Below are positions 40,569 through 47,655 of a stretch of DNA of 47,655 bases, piece by piece. Location of the stretch: NCBI GenBank assembly GCA_900553105.1, contig USCE01000002.1, positions 1-47,655 of the forward strand, read 5' to 3'. Every line of letters begins with the position of its first letter. The stretch's first letter is position 1. The DNA comes from an uncultured Sutterella sp. (lineage in GTDB: Bacteria; Pseudomonadota; Gammaproteobacteria; Burkholderiales; Burkholderiaceae_F). Under the pieces are notes generated by a model that saw nothing but the letters and a program-made list of their open reading frames with translations, was not told where the DNA came from and searched no databases. Made by a program: the position numbers and the translations under genes.

Positions 40569-41555
40569 ATGCCAGCATTGGACAAAAAGAAAGAAGTTGC
40601 TATTGCTGCTGTTGTGTTAGCCTTGTGCGCGGCAGCAGGTTATTACTTCTATTCTCAAGAAGATGAATTAAAGCTCTATGGCAGCATCGATATGCGCACT
40701 GTGGAGCTCGCTTTTGAAGAGTCCGGCCGCTTGGAGTCGCTATCCGTTGAAGAGGGATCAAGTGTGAAAGCAGGTGATGTCATTGGTATGTTGGATCAAT
40801 CCCGGTATCGTATTGCTCGTGATCAAGCGCTCTCCGATGTAGGTGTAGCGAAGGCCAACCTGGATTTGTTATTGGCCGGCCCCCGTATTGAAGAAATCGA
40901 TGTCGCTAAGGCCAAACTTAAAGCGGCCGAAGCTCAGCTCGTATTGTCAGATCGCACTTGTCGTCGTGAGCGTAGTTTGAAGAATGCGAGTAGTCAACTA
41001 GCAAAGGATCAGGCCTGTTATACAGCTCAAGTAGATCGTGCCAACCGAGATGAAGCCAAGCGTACGTTAGAGATGTTGCAGGCAGGGACTCGAGCTGAAG
41101 AAATTGAGGTGGCACGAGCCGAGTTAGCCGCATCCAAGACCCGTCTTGCCGATGCTGAACGGGCTCTGGGTAATTGTCGACTCGTTGCTCCGGCCGATGG
41201 CGTGGTTCGTACTCGTATGAAAGAACCAGGAGACATGGTCAGTTCCAATTCGCCGATTTTTGAAATTGCACTCATGAATCCTCTCTGGGCCCGCGTTTAT
41301 ATTGACGAAGTTCATCTTGGACAAATAAAGATGGGCCAAGAAGTTGCAGTAAGCGTTGACAGTTATCCAGATCGGTCATTTGCTGCAACGGTAGGATTTA
41401 TTTCATCGGTTGCAGAGTTTACGCCAAAGACCGTTCAAACCGAAGCTATTCGTACCAATTTGGTTTATGAAGTGCGTTTGACGGTTAGGGATCCAGAGGG
41501 GTTGTTGCGTCTCGGTATGCCCGTGACGGCTCGTTTGGCTCAAAAGGTTCAATGA
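40569..41555 (+). CDS. ybhG: HlyD-family membrane fusion protein of an ABC efflux system (YbhG-like)
   Basis: 328 residues from the ATG at 40569 (GGAGG 5 bp upstream). One N-terminal membrane anchor (about 8-26, VAIAAVVLALCAAAGYYFY). A split biotinyl/lipoyl-like domain follows (IDMRTVELAFEESGRLESLSVEEGSSVKAGDVIGML, then LVAPADGVVRTRMKEPGDMVSSNSPIFEI), with a long alpha-helical hairpin between the halves (about 75-195, rich in Ala/Glu/Lys/Arg; RIEEIDVAKAKLKAAEAQL and AEEIEVARAELAASK repeat each other). The C-terminal beta-barrel ends in GMPVTARL. It bridges the inner-membrane pump to an outer-membrane channel encoded elsewhere. Its stop overlaps the start of the ATPase gene. Confidence 0.88.
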   Translation: MPALDKKKEVAIAAVVLALCAAAGYYFYSQEDELKLYGSIDMRTVELAFEESGRLESLSVEEGSSVKAGDVIGMLDQSRYRIARDQALSDVGVAKANLDLLLAGPRIEEIDVAKAKLKAAEAQLVLSDRTCRRERSLKNASSQLAKDQACYTAQVDRANRDEAKRTLEMLQAGTRAEEIEVARAELAASKTRLADAERALGNCRLVAPADGVVRTRMKEPGDMVSSNSPIFEIALMNPLWARVYIDEVHLGQIKMGQEVAVSVDSYPDRSFAATVGFISSVAEFTPKTVQTEAIRTNLVYEVRLTVRDPEGLLRLGMPVTARLAQKVQ

Positions 41556-43276
41556 TGCAACAAAACGCGGTCACTCTAAAAAATGTCTCACGTTGGGAAA
41601 AAGGGCACAGTGGTCCTATTTTGAAAAACGTGTCAGCAGAGTTGTCGGAAGGTCACCTGATTGCTTTAGTGGGGGCCGATGGAGCTGGTAAGACGACATT
41701 GATGCGAATTGTGGCCGGATTGTTGGCACCGCAACAAGGTGATGTCGCGTTATTTGGTAAGTCTCTTTATGGGCCTGAACTTTACCGATCGCAAAAGCTT
41801 TGTGGCTACATGCCTCAACAATTTGGTCTTTACACAGACTTGAGCGTTTTGGAGAATCTGTCACTATATGCCGACTTGTTTGGATTGGAAGGAGAGCTCA
41901 GAGGCGAGCGCTTCGAGCAACTTTTAAAAATGACGGATTTGACGGGTTTTCAAGATCGGTTAGCCGGCAAACTATCCGGCGGCATGAAGCAAAAACTAGG
42001 GTTAGCCTGTGCACTGTTGAATCGCCCCAAACTCTTACTGCTAGATGAACCGAGCGTAGGCGTTGACCCGCTTTCTCGTCGAGAATTGTGGGGCATTCTC
42101 AAGGATTACGTCAAACAAGAGTTCATGAGCGTTTTGGTGGCAACGACCTACATGGATGAGGCCGCACTTTGTGATGAAGTTTTAATCCTTGAAAACGGTG
42201 AGTTAATGCTAGTGGATACGCCGACCAACATTGCAAAGTATGCACGAGGATTGTGTTTTAAGGCCCATGTGATCGAAGGGGAGAAGGTGCGTGATGTCCA
42301 GGCAGCGTTTTTGGATGATATTGAGCACGTACTCGATGCTGTACCGGAGGCTGGTTACGTTAGGGTACTCTTGCGTAACGATTGTGATGCCGGCGCCTAT
42401 TTAAGCCAATTTAACCGTCATTTTGAACCGATAATGCCACGCCTGGAAGACGGTTATTTGGTAAAGCGTTGGGAAAATCAGCCTAAGAAGCAGTACTCCG
42501 TGATTCACGGCGGTTCTGGTCGTCGAGAAGAAAAGGCTGATGCTCAACCTGTTGTCAGAGCTAAAAATTTAGTCCGAAAGTTTGGTGATTTTGTGGCGGT
42601 TGATAAGACGACGTTCGAAGTTCATTCCGGGGAAATTTTGGGGCTTTTGGGACCTAACGGGGCAGGTAAAACAACGACATTTAAGATGCTGTGCGGGCTT
42701 TTGACGGTCAGCGCCGGTGAGCTTGAGGTTGCAGGTCTTGATGTACGCAAACAGCGAGAAAAAACGCGAGAACGATTGGGTTACATGTCACAAAAATTCG
42801 CTCTTTACGGGGACCTGAGTGTGAGGCAGAATTTCGAGTTTTTTGCCAGTGCTTATGGACTTCACGGTCAAAAAGCTCGAGATCGTATTGCGATGCTCGC
42901 CGAAGAGTTTGAGCTCAAAGACTCAATGGATCGCAGTGCCCGAGAGTTGCCTGGAGGGTTAAAACAACGATTGGCAATGGCCGTGGCGTTGTTGCATCGA
43001 CCGCCGATTCTGTTTTTAGACGAGCCTACGAGTGGCGCAGACGTTCCGACCCGACGTCAGTTTTGGCGTTGGATGACGGCCCTGTCTCAGATGGGAACGG
43101 CCATTATTGTGACGACTCACTTTATGGAAGAGGCACAGTATTGTGACAACTTGCTGATTCAGGATGCTGGCAAAAGTTTAATTTTCGGTTCTCCAGAATA
43201 TGTGCGCGCAGACTCAAGCACCATGGATGAGGCATTCATTCGAATTGTCAATGAGTCTCGTCAGGCCAAGGAATAG
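41552..43276 (+). CDS. ybhF: tandem ABC transporter ATPase (YbhF-like)
   Basis: 574 residues, two complete ATP-binding cassettes in one chain. First cassette: Walker A GADGAGKTT (about 36-44), signature LSGGMKQKL, Walker B LLLLDEPSVGVDP. Second cassette: Walker A GPNGAGKTT (about 368-376), signature LPGGLKQRL, Walker B ILFLDEPTSGADVP. The Ser-to-Pro change in the second signature resembles E. coli YbhF, which also lacks LSGG there, so it is probably normal for the family. A start overlapping the previous stop (ATGATG at 41552) implies translational coupling. It powers the YbhS/YbhR-type permease pair. Confidence 0.92.
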   Translation: MMQQNAVTLKNVSRWEKGHSGPILKNVSAELSEGHLIALVGADGAGKTTLMRIVAGLLAPQQGDVALFGKSLYGPELYRSQKLCGYMPQQFGLYTDLSVLENLSLYADLFGLEGELRGERFEQLLKMTDLTGFQDRLAGKLSGGMKQKLGLACALLNRPKLLLLDEPSVGVDPLSRRELWGILKDYVKQEFMSVLVATTYMDEAALCDEVLILENGELMLVDTPTNIAKYARGLCFKAHVIEGEKVRDVQAAFLDDIEHVLDAVPEAGYVRVLLRNDCDAGAYLSQFNRHFEPIMPRLEDGYLVKRWENQPKKQYSVIHGGSGRREEKADAQPVVRAKNLVRKFGDFVAVDKTTFEVHSGEILGLLGPNGAGKTTTFKMLCGLLTVSAGELEVAGLDVRKQREKTRERLGYMSQKFALYGDLSVRQNFEFFASAYGLHGQKARDRIAMLAEEFELKDSMDRSARELPGGLKQRLAMAVALLHRPPILFLDEPTSGADVPTRRQFWRWMTALSQMGTAIIVTTHFMEEAQYCDNLLIQDAGKSLIFGSPEYVRADSSTMDEAFIRIVNESRQAKE

Positions 43277-43277
43277 T

Positions 43278-44372
43278 ATGATGCAAAAATCTTTATTTTG
43301 GCGTCATGTTTTCGCCCTGAGTATAAAAGAGGGCAGACAGATTCTGCGCGACAAAAGTGCAATCTTGCTCGGTGTCATACTGCCTTTAATTTTGATTGTT
43401 TTATTTGGTTCGGGCATCTCATTTGATATCAAAGATGTGAAATTGGGAGTTGTAAATACCCAAATGAGTGCCCAAAGTACTATTTTTGCGACTGCTTTGC
43501 GTCACAACTCTTCATTTGTTATTCACGAATTTAAATCTCGTCAAGAGGCGCAAGCTGCCATGGAGCGCTTTGAAATCGAGGCCATGTTGGTCCTGGAAAA
43601 AAGCGCCGAAGGCAAAGCGCAACTTTTGATCGACGCAATTGATGCCCCTCGAGCCAGTCAAGTATCCGCCGCTGTTACCGGCACTTTAAGTGCAACAGCG
43701 TCCAATAGCGGTATGGTAGCCAGCGGTATTTCTGTGGTTCCCCGTACTTGGTTTAACGAAAGCTCCGACAGTCAGTGGTATTTGGTGCCGGGGCTTTTAG
43801 CGATTATTTTGACCATGACCGGCACGATGCTCACAGGTTTGGTGCTCGCCCGAGAGTGGGAGCGAGGAACAATGGAGGCGATGTTGTCTACGCCGGTTTC
43901 GCCACAAGCTTTATTGCTCTCGAAAATCATTCCGTATTTTGTGTTGGGAATTGTGGGGTGGACATTTTGTATGTTGGCTGCTGTGTTTGGGTATGAGGTT
44001 CCGGTTCGCGGTAGTTTTCTGCTGATATTGTCAGCCTCGGCATTGTATCTTCTGATCAGTTTGTGCATCGGCTTGACAATTTCCGGCTACACTCGCTCAC
44101 AATTTTTATCTTCGCAGGTTTGCCTTTTAGCCAGTTTCTTACCCACGATGCTACTTTCTGACTTTATTTTTGACTTGCGTTGCACACCGCAGTGGGCTGC
44201 GTTTGTTGCAAAAGCGCTTCCGCCGTATTACTACTTGCAAGTCTTAAAGATTGGCTTTTTGACCGGTCAAATGTACACGATAGTGATACGTGATATGTTG
44301 ATTTTGACAGGTTTTGCAATCTTGCTGGTATTCACAGCGTATCGACAATGTCAAAAACGGATACGTACATGA
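43278..44372 (+). CDS. ybhS: ABC-2 type permease (YbhS-like)
   Basis: 364 residues from the ATG at 43278 with AAGGA upstream; an in-frame ATG at 43200 lies inside the ATPase gene and adds unrelated residues. ABC-2 membrane fold: one N-terminal helix (LLGVILPLILIVLFGSGISFD), a large extracytoplasmic domain (about 50-165), then five helices. The region includes GLVLAREWERGTMEAMLSTPVSPQALLLSKIIPYFVLG and the LPPYYYLQVLKIGFLTG motif near the C-terminus. It forms the channel with the next gene product. Confidence 0.9.
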   Translation: MMQKSLFWRHVFALSIKEGRQILRDKSAILLGVILPLILIVLFGSGISFDIKDVKLGVVNTQMSAQSTIFATALRHNSSFVIHEFKSRQEAQAAMERFEIEAMLVLEKSAEGKAQLLIDAIDAPRASQVSAAVTGTLSATASNSGMVASGISVVPRTWFNESSDSQWYLVPGLLAIILTMTGTMLTGLVLAREWERGTMEAMLSTPVSPQALLLSKIIPYFVLGIVGWTFCMLAAVFGYEVPVRGSFLLILSASALYLLISLCIGLTISGYTRSQFLSSQVCLLASFLPTMLLSDFIFDLRCTPQWAAFVAKALPPYYYLQVLKIGFLTGQMYTIVIRDMLILTGFAILLVFTAYRQCQKRIRT

Positions 44373-45472
44373 TGAACAAAGAATGGTTATTGCGTTTCAG
44401 AGCACTGGTTAGAAAAGAGATGATCGCAACGCTCAAAGAACGTACTAGTCGAATGATTCTGGTTGGACCGTTACTGCTTTATATTTTGCTTTTCGGCTAC
44501 ATTGCGACATTTAATTTGAATTATGTTCCCTACGCATTGTGTGACATGTCTCATAGCGCCGTGTCTGATCAATTTATTAGAGCAATAGAAAATAGTCGAA
44601 TATTTGAACGTATTGAGACCTTACATAGCCCGGCTCAGATTTCCGAGTCAATTGACCGCGGTGATGCAATGATGGTTGTGGTCATTGACCAAAATTTTGC
44701 CAACGATTACTACGAGGGTAAAACCGCAGAAGTTCAAGTGATCATTGACGGTCGTAATTCCACTACTGCCCAATTGGCGATGGGATATTTATCTACGATT
44801 GCGCAGACACTTAATATTAATCTGTTGGGAACCAAAGAGATTTTAACAACGCGATATTTGTTCAATCCCAATACGATTACTCAATGGTTTATCATGCCCG
44901 GTCTTATCGCGATGTTGTCAATGTTACAGGTGATTGTTCTGTCGGCGCTGTCTGTGGCCAGGGAGCGTGAACAGGGCACGTTTGAGCAGTTGCTAGTGTC
45001 TCCATATTCCACTTTGGATCTTCTCTTAGCCAAATCCATCGTGCCAATTTTGATTGGCTTGTTCCAAGGAACTATCATTTTTCTAGTGGACCTCTACTGG
45101 TTTAAGATTCCGATGAATGGCAACATAATCTCGCTTTATATGATTGTGACGTGCTTTACTTTGTCCATAGTAGGGTTGGGGCTGGCTATTTCTGCTTATG
45201 CACAAACAATGCAACAGGCAATGATTACAGCTTTTGCTTGTTTGGTCCCAATGGTGTTGCTCTCAGGGCTGTTTGCACCGATTCAAAATATGCCTCAGAT
45301 CGTTCAATGGCTGACGTATTTGGATCCGTTGCGCTTTGCCCTTGAAGCGATTCGTCGAATTTATTTGGCCGATGCTTCTCTAACGGTGGTATTGGCTGGA
45401 ATGTGGCCCGTTATTTTGACGGCGTTGATAACCATGCCGACGGCATATTATTTCTTTAAGAAACGGTTATGA
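44369..45472 (+). CDS. ybhR: ABC-2 type permease (YbhR-like)
   Basis: 367 residues taking the ATG at 44369, which overlaps the ybhS stop (ATGA). An ATG at 44348 would add seven residues and is possible. Same topology as its partner: first helix LVGPLLLYILLFGYIATFNL, a periplasmic domain, then ALSVAREREQGTFEQLLVSPYSTLDLLLAKSIVPILIG and the C-terminal WLTYLDPLRFALEAIRRIYL. It partners YbhS in a YbhGFSR-type exporter. The E. coli system has been linked to resistance to some drugs and to cation export. Confidence 0.9.
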   Translation: MMNKEWLLRFRALVRKEMIATLKERTSRMILVGPLLLYILLFGYIATFNLNYVPYALCDMSHSAVSDQFIRAIENSRIFERIETLHSPAQISESIDRGDAMMVVVIDQNFANDYYEGKTAEVQVIIDGRNSTTAQLAMGYLSTIAQTLNINLLGTKEILTTRYLFNPNTITQWFIMPGLIAMLSMLQVIVLSALSVAREREQGTFEQLLVSPYSTLDLLLAKSIVPILIGLFQGTIIFLVDLYWFKIPMNGNIISLYMIVTCFTLSIVGLGLAISAYAQTMQQAMITAFACLVPMVLLSGLFAPIQNMPQIVQWLTYLDPLRFALEAIRRIYLADASLTVVLAGMWPVILTALITMPTAYYFFKKRL

Positions 45473-46128
45473 GAAAAGTTAATGCAAAAGTTAGGGGGGA
45501 CGGAGAGAAAACACGAGAAGCACTGATTCAGGCAGCTGGCGTGTTGGCGGCCGAGCGTGGCTGGAGTATGGTGACAGCCAAAGATGTCTGTGATTATGCA
45601 GGTGTCAATGGGGCTAGCATCAATTACTGGTTCGGTAGTCGAGATGCATTGTACGAAGCAGTATTAAAACGCATTCCTGAAGTAATCTTCAGTCAAGAGC
45701 TTGAGATTGAAATGGTGCAGTATGAGACAGCCGAAGGGGCTATTCGTCACTTCTTGGACTATCACCTCAGCAACCTCAACGCCGAGAAAAAGTGGCCGAT
45801 CCGAATATGGGCTCGAGAAGTAACGGGAACGCCGGCCGAGCAGTTAATTAAGTTATTTGACAAAATCGGCCACCAAAGAATGATCGCTATGCGGCAGTTT
45901 TTTGCCGATTATTTGGAAATAGAGGATGTCAATGATCTGCGAGTGCAGGCCGCACAGTTGACAACGATGTCATCGGTCATGTTGTTGATGATTTTGTCAC
46001 CGAAAATTCGAAATCATGTCTATGACGGTTTTACAAAGGATTCTGAGCAGTTCTCCGAGTTGATTAAAGAGCAGATTATGACCGGTTTGAGTAAGGCTCG
46101 AGAAGATTACCGTCGTTTAGTTGGTTAA
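45469..46128 (+). CDS. TetR-family regulator (CecR/YbiH-like)
   Basis: 219 residues. The N-terminal helix-turn-helix is TREALIQAAGVLAAERGWSMVTAKDVCDYAGVNGASINYWFGSRDALYEAVL (about 15-66). The C-terminal ligand domain matches the size of CecR. Its ATG overlaps the ybhR stop, so it is the last gene of the operon. In E. coli the related cecR precedes ybhGFSR and represses it; here the regulator sits at the other end, so any repression must act on the promoter near 40.5 kb. Confidence 0.87.
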   Translation: MRKVNAKVRGDGEKTREALIQAAGVLAAERGWSMVTAKDVCDYAGVNGASINYWFGSRDALYEAVLKRIPEVIFSQELEIEMVQYETAEGAIRHFLDYHLSNLNAEKKWPIRIWAREVTGTPAEQLIKLFDKIGHQRMIAMRQFFADYLEIEDVNDLRVQAAQLTTMSSVMLLMILSPKIRNHVYDGFTKDSEQFSELIKEQIMTGLSKAREDYRRLVG

Positions 46129-46225
46129 GAAGGGGGAATCATAAAAGGCCTGTTTTAAGACATTAGTCGATGTTTTGCCGATAAAGATGCTCTGAAAAGT
46201 AATCGTGAATTCTGCGAAGAAAGCG

Positions 46226-46264
46226 ATACGGTCTCGTTAATCTCAATGGTTAACGAGACCGTAT
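46226..46264. terminator. 15-bp hairpin between convergent TetR and dehydrogenase genes
   Basis: Perfect stem ATACGGTCTCGTTAA (46226-46240)/TTAACGAGACCGTAT (46250-46264), 9-nt loop, no T run. It ends 8 bp from the dehydrogenase stop codon. Confidence 0.7.
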
Positions 46265-46271
46265 AAATTGG

Positions 46272-47186
46272 TCAGGCAATGCGATCGGGCGCATCGCCGG
46301 TTTGCAGGAATGCATGAAGATTTTTGAGTACTTCCAAGCCTGCATCGCGTCGAGCTTCAAAAGTGGCGCTACCCATATGAGGTACCATGATGAGGTTTTC
46401 GAGTTCTGCGAAACGTGGGTCAAGCGCCGGCTCTCCATCATAGACATCGAGCCCAGCTCCTGCAATAGTGCCGTTTTGCAAAGCCGCAATTAAGGCCTCG
46501 TTTTCAACGACTTCGCCGCGGCCGATATTGATCAAATAGCCTTCGGGGCCCAGTGATTGAAGAATCTCTGCATTGACTAAATGGCGATTAGCTACACCGC
46601 CCGGCATCGCTAAGACGAGATAGTCGCACCAAGTAGCTAATTCTTTAAGTGAATTAAAGCGTTGGTAGGGGACGTTAACTTCCGAACGATTGGTGTAGCC
46701 TACCGCCATCTTAAATCCTTCGCCGCGTCGTGCAATTTCTCGTCCGATGTGACCCAGTCCCGCGATGCCCAGTCGTTTTCCACTGACTCGGCGTCCTAAA
46801 CCCAGATCGAGTCCAACGCGAAGTTCGCGCCTTGCGGCCTTATCGACATGTGCGATGCTTCGCGAAATGCCGGTCAGTAATGCCCAGGCGAGATCTGCAA
46901 CGTCATCGCTTGTTGAGCTCGCAGCATTGGTCATGATGATGCCGCGCTTTTTCAGTAACCCAAGGTCAACTCTGTCAAAACCGACACCAAAGCTTGCAAT
47001 CATTTTTAGGGCCGGGAAACGATTCAAAAATGATTCGTCAATTTGAATCTGAGGCGAGACTACTGCCAGCAGTGCCTCGCTATCGAAGTCTTCTGCTCCG
47101 GCATAACGTACGGTGCCGATTTCTTTGAGACCGACATCCAACGAGGGTGATGTTCCTTGCGGGACTAAACACAGAACAGTTCTCAT
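46272..47186 (-). CDS. D-isomer-specific 2-hydroxyacid dehydrogenase
   Basis: 304 residues from the ATG at 47186 (GGGGA upstream); an in-frame TTG at 47198 is less likely. The NAD(P)-binding motif is GIAGLGHIGREIARR (about 139-153). Catalytic residues: Arg in NIGRGEVVEN, Glu in DVYDGEP and His in VPHMGSAT. GVGFDRVDL in the substrate domain is also typical. The enzyme reduces a 2-keto acid such as glyoxylate or hydroxypyruvate, or a larger one, to the D-hydroxy acid. It is convergent with the TetR gene and 22 bp from darP upstream. The substrate is not determinable. Confidence 0.88.
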   Translation of the reverse strand: MRTVLCLVPQGTSPSLDVGLKEIGTVRYAGAEDFDSEALLAVVSPQIQIDESFLNRFPALKMIASFGVGFDRVDLGLLKKRGIIMTNAASSTSDDVADLAWALLTGISRSIAHVDKAARRELRVGLDLGLGRRVSGKRLGIAGLGHIGREIARRGEGFKMAVGYTNRSEVNVPYQRFNSLKELATWCDYLVLAMPGGVANRHLVNAEILQSLGPEGYLINIGRGEVVENEALIAALQNGTIAGAGLDVYDGEPALDPRFAELENLIMVPHMGSATFEARRDAGLEVLKNLHAFLQTGDAPDRIA

Positions 47187-47208
47187 GGCTTTCCCCAAAA
47201 AGGTTATC

Positions 47209-47606
47209 TTAAGCGTTGTCTTCTTCGTCTTTGGTTAAGTCCAATTGTGGACTGACCTTCGGATAGATAAGACGGTATAGTTCACGAGCATTTTTAGGCG
47301 GCTTATTGGTCTGAGCCTCCTTGCGAGCGGCGCGGATAATTTGACGCAAGGATTGCACGTTGACGTCGGGAAATTCTTTAACGAAGTCTGTTAAAAACGC
47401 ATCTTCGGCAAGAAGTTTGTCTCGCAGGCGCTCTGCACGATGATGGGCGGCAACAGCCGCTTTGCTTTCTCCTGTTGCCATGTCGATGGCCGCGCGTACT
47501 TTCACAGGATCAAGCCCGTTCATGCGCTTGCCGATTAATTGTAATTGTCGGCGTTGTGCACCGAATGATCGCATTTTGGCGTACTCTTCAATGGCTTCTC
47601 TTACAT
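47209..47606 (-). CDS. darP: ribosome-associated protein DarP (YjgA, DUF615), 5' truncated
   Basis: Assembly factor for the 50S subunit. The C-terminal about 131 residues are present; the frame is open up to the adapter (VREAIEEYAK, then MRSFGAQRRQLQLIGKRM), so an ATG at 47574 is internal. Family marks: RRQLQLIGK, FPDVNVQSLRQIIRAARKEAQTNKPPKNARELYRLIY, and an acidic tail. E. coli DarP is 183 residues, so some 50 residues lie outside the contig. Confidence 0.92.
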
Positions 47607-47655
47607 CTGTCTCTTATACACATCTCCGAGCCCACGAGACCGGAGCCTATCTCGT
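47607..47655 (-). other. Nextera adapter and i7 index at contig end (not genomic)
   Basis: Begins with the mosaic end CTGTCTCTTATACACATCT at 47607, then the reverse complement of the read-2 adapter, the index as CGGAGCCT, and the start of the P7 primer. It mirrors positions 1-50. Confidence 0.98.

Noticed and set aside
51..47606. tRNA, rRNA, CRISPR arrays, transposases or phage genes
   Set aside because: None seen on reading both strands; no regularly spaced repeats and no transposase-like proteins.
1..47655. Inverted terminal repeats suggesting a linear plasmid or phage
   Set aside because: The repeats are exact Nextera adapter and index sequence, not biological.

Overview
This window reads as one complete assembled contig of a Gram-negative betaproteobacterium. 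The housekeeping genes (mgtE next to rsmE, tkt next to gapA, rpsO-pnp, darP) and the Burkholderia-type porin fit Burkholderiales. The many amidohydrolases, M20 hydrolases and DcuC transporters, with a moderate GC content, suggest a gut Sutterellaceae (Sutterella, Parasutterella or Turicimonas relatives). The taxonomy is inference from gene content and was not searched. Bases 1-50 and 47607-47655 are Illumina Nextera adapter plus i7 index, not genome, so the first gene (RNB ribonuclease) and the last (darP) are cut by the contig ends.

Layout. (1) 51-7294 is housekeeping: RNB exoribonuclease (partial), mgtE, rsmE, tkt, gapA. (2) 7295-7820 is an AT-rich gap with the gapA terminator and a candidate small RNA ending in a strong terminator. 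(3) About 7.8-36.0 kb is a catabolic accessory island. It holds a Na+/H+ antiporter-like protein, four AbgA-like M20D hydrolases, four DcuC-family carriers plus one DcuC pseudogene, a porin, an OFA-type MFS carrier, two divergent pairs of a CapA-like protein and a binuclear-metal amidohydrolase, a secreted SGNH hydrolase, a class I aminotransferase with an EamA exporter, and three regulators (two GntR/UTRA, one MarR). (4) 36.0-40.4 kb is lysP (minus), rpsO and pnp with a leader that looks like the RNase III autoregulation site. (5) 40.5-46.1 kb is a tightly overlapped YbhGFSR-like drug-efflux ABC operon ending in a CecR-like TetR regulator. (6) 46.2 kb to the end is a D-2-hydroxyacid dehydrogenase and partial darP.

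How it fits together. The island looks built from one repeated theme: a hydrolase that cleaves an amide or N-acyl bond, paired with a DcuC-type carrier for the dicarboxylic (amino acid-like) product or substrate, and a local regulator. One operon (porin-abgA2-dcuC2) spans outer membrane to cytoplasm. A CapA-like/amidohydrolase divergent pair occurs twice. A palindrome centred on AGTTAACT lies in front of the porin operon, the MFS gene, the first amidohydrolase/CapA pair and the abgA3-gntR2 operon, with weaker copies in front of the second pair, so much of the island may be one regulon. The two GntR proteins have nearly the same recognition helix and are the obvious candidate readers. The substrate cannot be named from sequence. 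N-acyl or gamma-glutamyl amino acids, folate fragments such as aminobenzoyl-glutamate, or cyclic amides are the reasonable guesses.

There are no tRNA or rRNA genes, CRISPR arrays, insertion sequences or phage genes that I can support.
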